Part shown: positions 62,652 through 64,000 of the stretch, piece after piece
Layout: the number at the start of each line of letters is the position of its first letter
Position numbering within the stretch: position 1 is the first letter of the stretch
NCBI RefSeq assembly: GCF_046630445.1
Contig: NC_092341.1
Span: 30,270,001 to 30,334,000 of the forward strand
DNA: 64,000 nt
Direction: 5' to 3'
DNA from: Rutidosis leptorrhynchoides
Lineage: Eukaryota > Streptophyta > Magnoliopsida > Asterales > Asteraceae
Notes under the pieces: model-generated
The model's database searches: none
The model's input: only the letters and a program-made list of their open reading frames with translations
What the model was told of the DNA's origin: nothing
Translations under genes and position numbers: made by a program

Positions 62652-64000
62652 AAGAATTGCTTGGATTACCACCGCCGAGAGCCGTAGAGTTTCAGATCGA
62701 CTTAGTGCCAGGAGCTGCACCTGTAGCTCGCGCACCTTATAGACTCGCACCTTCTGAGATGCAAGAATTACAGAGTCAACTACAAGAATTACTTGACCGA
62801 GGATTTATCCAACCAAGTTTCTCGCCTTGGGGCGCACCTGTGTTGTTTGTGAAGAAGAAGGATGGATCCTTCCGTATGTGTATCGACTACCGTGAACTCA
62901 ACAAATTGACAATCAAGAATCGGTATCCTCTTCCACGAATTGATGACCTTTTTGATCAACTACAAGGATCGAGTGTCTACTCAAAGATCGATTTGCGATC
63001 CGGCTATCACCAGTTGAGGGTGAAGGAAAGTGACGTGATGAAGACTGCATTCAGGACCCGTTATGGTCATTATGAGTTTCTCGTGATGCCATTCGGTTTG
63101 ACAAATGCACCTGCCGTGTTCATGGACCTCATGAATCGTGTCTGCAAGCCTTACTTGGACAAGTTTGTCATCGTCTTCATAAATGATATCCTCATCTACT
63201 CAAAGAGCGAAGAAGAACATGAGCAACACCTCCGATTAGTAATTGAACTCTTGAGACAAGAGCAACTTTACGCCAAATTCTCCAAGTGTGAATTTTGGTT
63301 GAAGGAAGTTCAATTTCTGGGTCATGTTATGAGCGACCAGGGTATCAAAGTTGATCCTGCCAAGATTGAAGCCATCAGCAAGTGGGAGACCCCACTACAC
63401 CAACTCACATTCGCCAATTCCTAGGTCTCGCCGGTTATTACCGAAGGTTTATCGAAGGTTTCTCTCTGATTGCGCGTCCATTGACCGCGCTAACTCACAA
63501 GGGCAAGAAGTTCATTTGGGAACCCGCACACGAATCAGCATTCCAAACTTTGAAGAAGAAGTTAACCACCGCACCTATCCTATCACTTCCTGAGGGCAGT
63601 GACGACTTTATTGTTTATTGTGATGCATCGAAGAGTGGTTTTGGTTGTGTACTGATGCAACGATCAAAAGTTATTGCCTATGCCTCCCGCCAATTAAAGA
63701 TTCACGAGCGGAACTACACTACTCATGATCTTGAACTTGGAGCCGTTGTCTTTGCGATCAAATTGTGGAGACATTATTTGTATGGAACTAAGAGCACTAT
63801 CTTCACCGATCACAAGAGTCTCCAGCACATCTTCGATCAGAAGCAACTGAATATGAGACAGCGTCAATGGATCGAGACACTCAACGACTACGATTGTGAA
63901 CTCCGTTATCATCCTGGCAAGGCCAATGTTGTAGCTGACGCTTTAAGCCGAAAGGAGAGGACGACACCTCTTCGTGTTAGGGCTCTGAACATCACCATCC
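62652..64000 (+). pseudogene. Reverse transcriptase and RNase H of E2, continued
   Basis: Resumes [17 protein letters not shown] and runs through RT landmarks ([51 protein letters not shown]) and RNase H ([39 protein letters not shown]) to the window edge. About 75-80% like the E3 proteins by eye, so a separate lineage of the same clade. Broken, few breaks. Confidence 0.88.

Larger units (their letters stand above)
40037..64000 (+). mobile_element. E2: Ty3 chromovirus (Tekay-like), runs off the right edge, split by E3
   Basis: Parts: 5' LTR (40037-43064), PBS, pre-gag ORF (43403-44196), gag and protease (44490-46155), then E3 with TSD AAGAA, then reverse transcriptase and RNase H from 62652 to the window end. 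Protein continuity across the insertion (protease side ends in FSDVFPEE, RT side resumes [17 protein letters not shown]) confirms the nesting. The left target duplication candidate is TGAGT (40032-40036). Integrase and 3' LTR lie outside the window. The element is broken, with a few breaks besides the insertion, and older than E3. Confidence 0.9.

Overview
The window is nuclear plant DNA, AT-rich and dominated by transposable elements, from a eudicot and most likely an Asteraceae species. The evidence for this is chromovirus-type Ty3 elements with very long (about 3-3.7 kb) LTRs, plant-type Helitron ends, a fossil of the REF/SRPP (rubber particle/stress) family and a fossil of HCT (lignin/chlorogenate acyltransferase). 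The family-level placement is recalled from protein style, not from a search.

Left block (1-17720): a nest of Ty3-type elements. Positions 1-1198 are the outer end of an LTR lying on the minus strand. Positions 1199-4948 are the internal region of a non-autonomous plus-strand element (E0), whose 3' LTR reappears at 16147-17720. A second, related and very young non-autonomous element (E1, 4949-16134, twin LTRs of about 3.7 kb, TSD ACGGG) sits exactly between the E0 polypurine region and the E0 LTR. Both internal regions carry a pre-gag ORF (whole in E0, decayed in E1) and a captured fragment of a poly(A)-binding protein gene.

Middle block (17721-40036): old accessory DNA. It holds a Ty1/copia fossil (minus strand, gag at 18.8-21.3 kb, 5' LTR at 25.2-25.5 kb), a four-copy AT-rich tandem array with a 20-bp palindrome, a 120-bp hairpin MITE, and a Helitron candidate with both ends visible (26643-38012, minus strand). 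The Helitron holds a broken SRPP-like gene and a helicase-protein remnant. There is also a long degenerate telomere-like tract, a Harbinger-type MITE, an HCT pseudogene, a possible two-exon small secreted protein gene and a full-length but diverged U2 snRNA copy.

Right block (40037-64000): three insertion levels. Chromovirus E2 (5' LTR 40037-43064, running off the right edge) is split in pol by chromovirus E3 (46156-62651, TSD AAGAA). E3 is in turn split in integrase by a solo LTR (55347-58596, TSD GAAGA). E3 carries an uninterrupted F-box/Sel1-like ORF of host type between its leader and gag.

No clearly active ordinary host gene is certain. The best candidate is the small secreted protein gene at 38958-39370. 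The most interesting theme is repeated host-gene capture by mobile elements: PABP twice and F-box once in LTR elements, SRPP in a Helitron.
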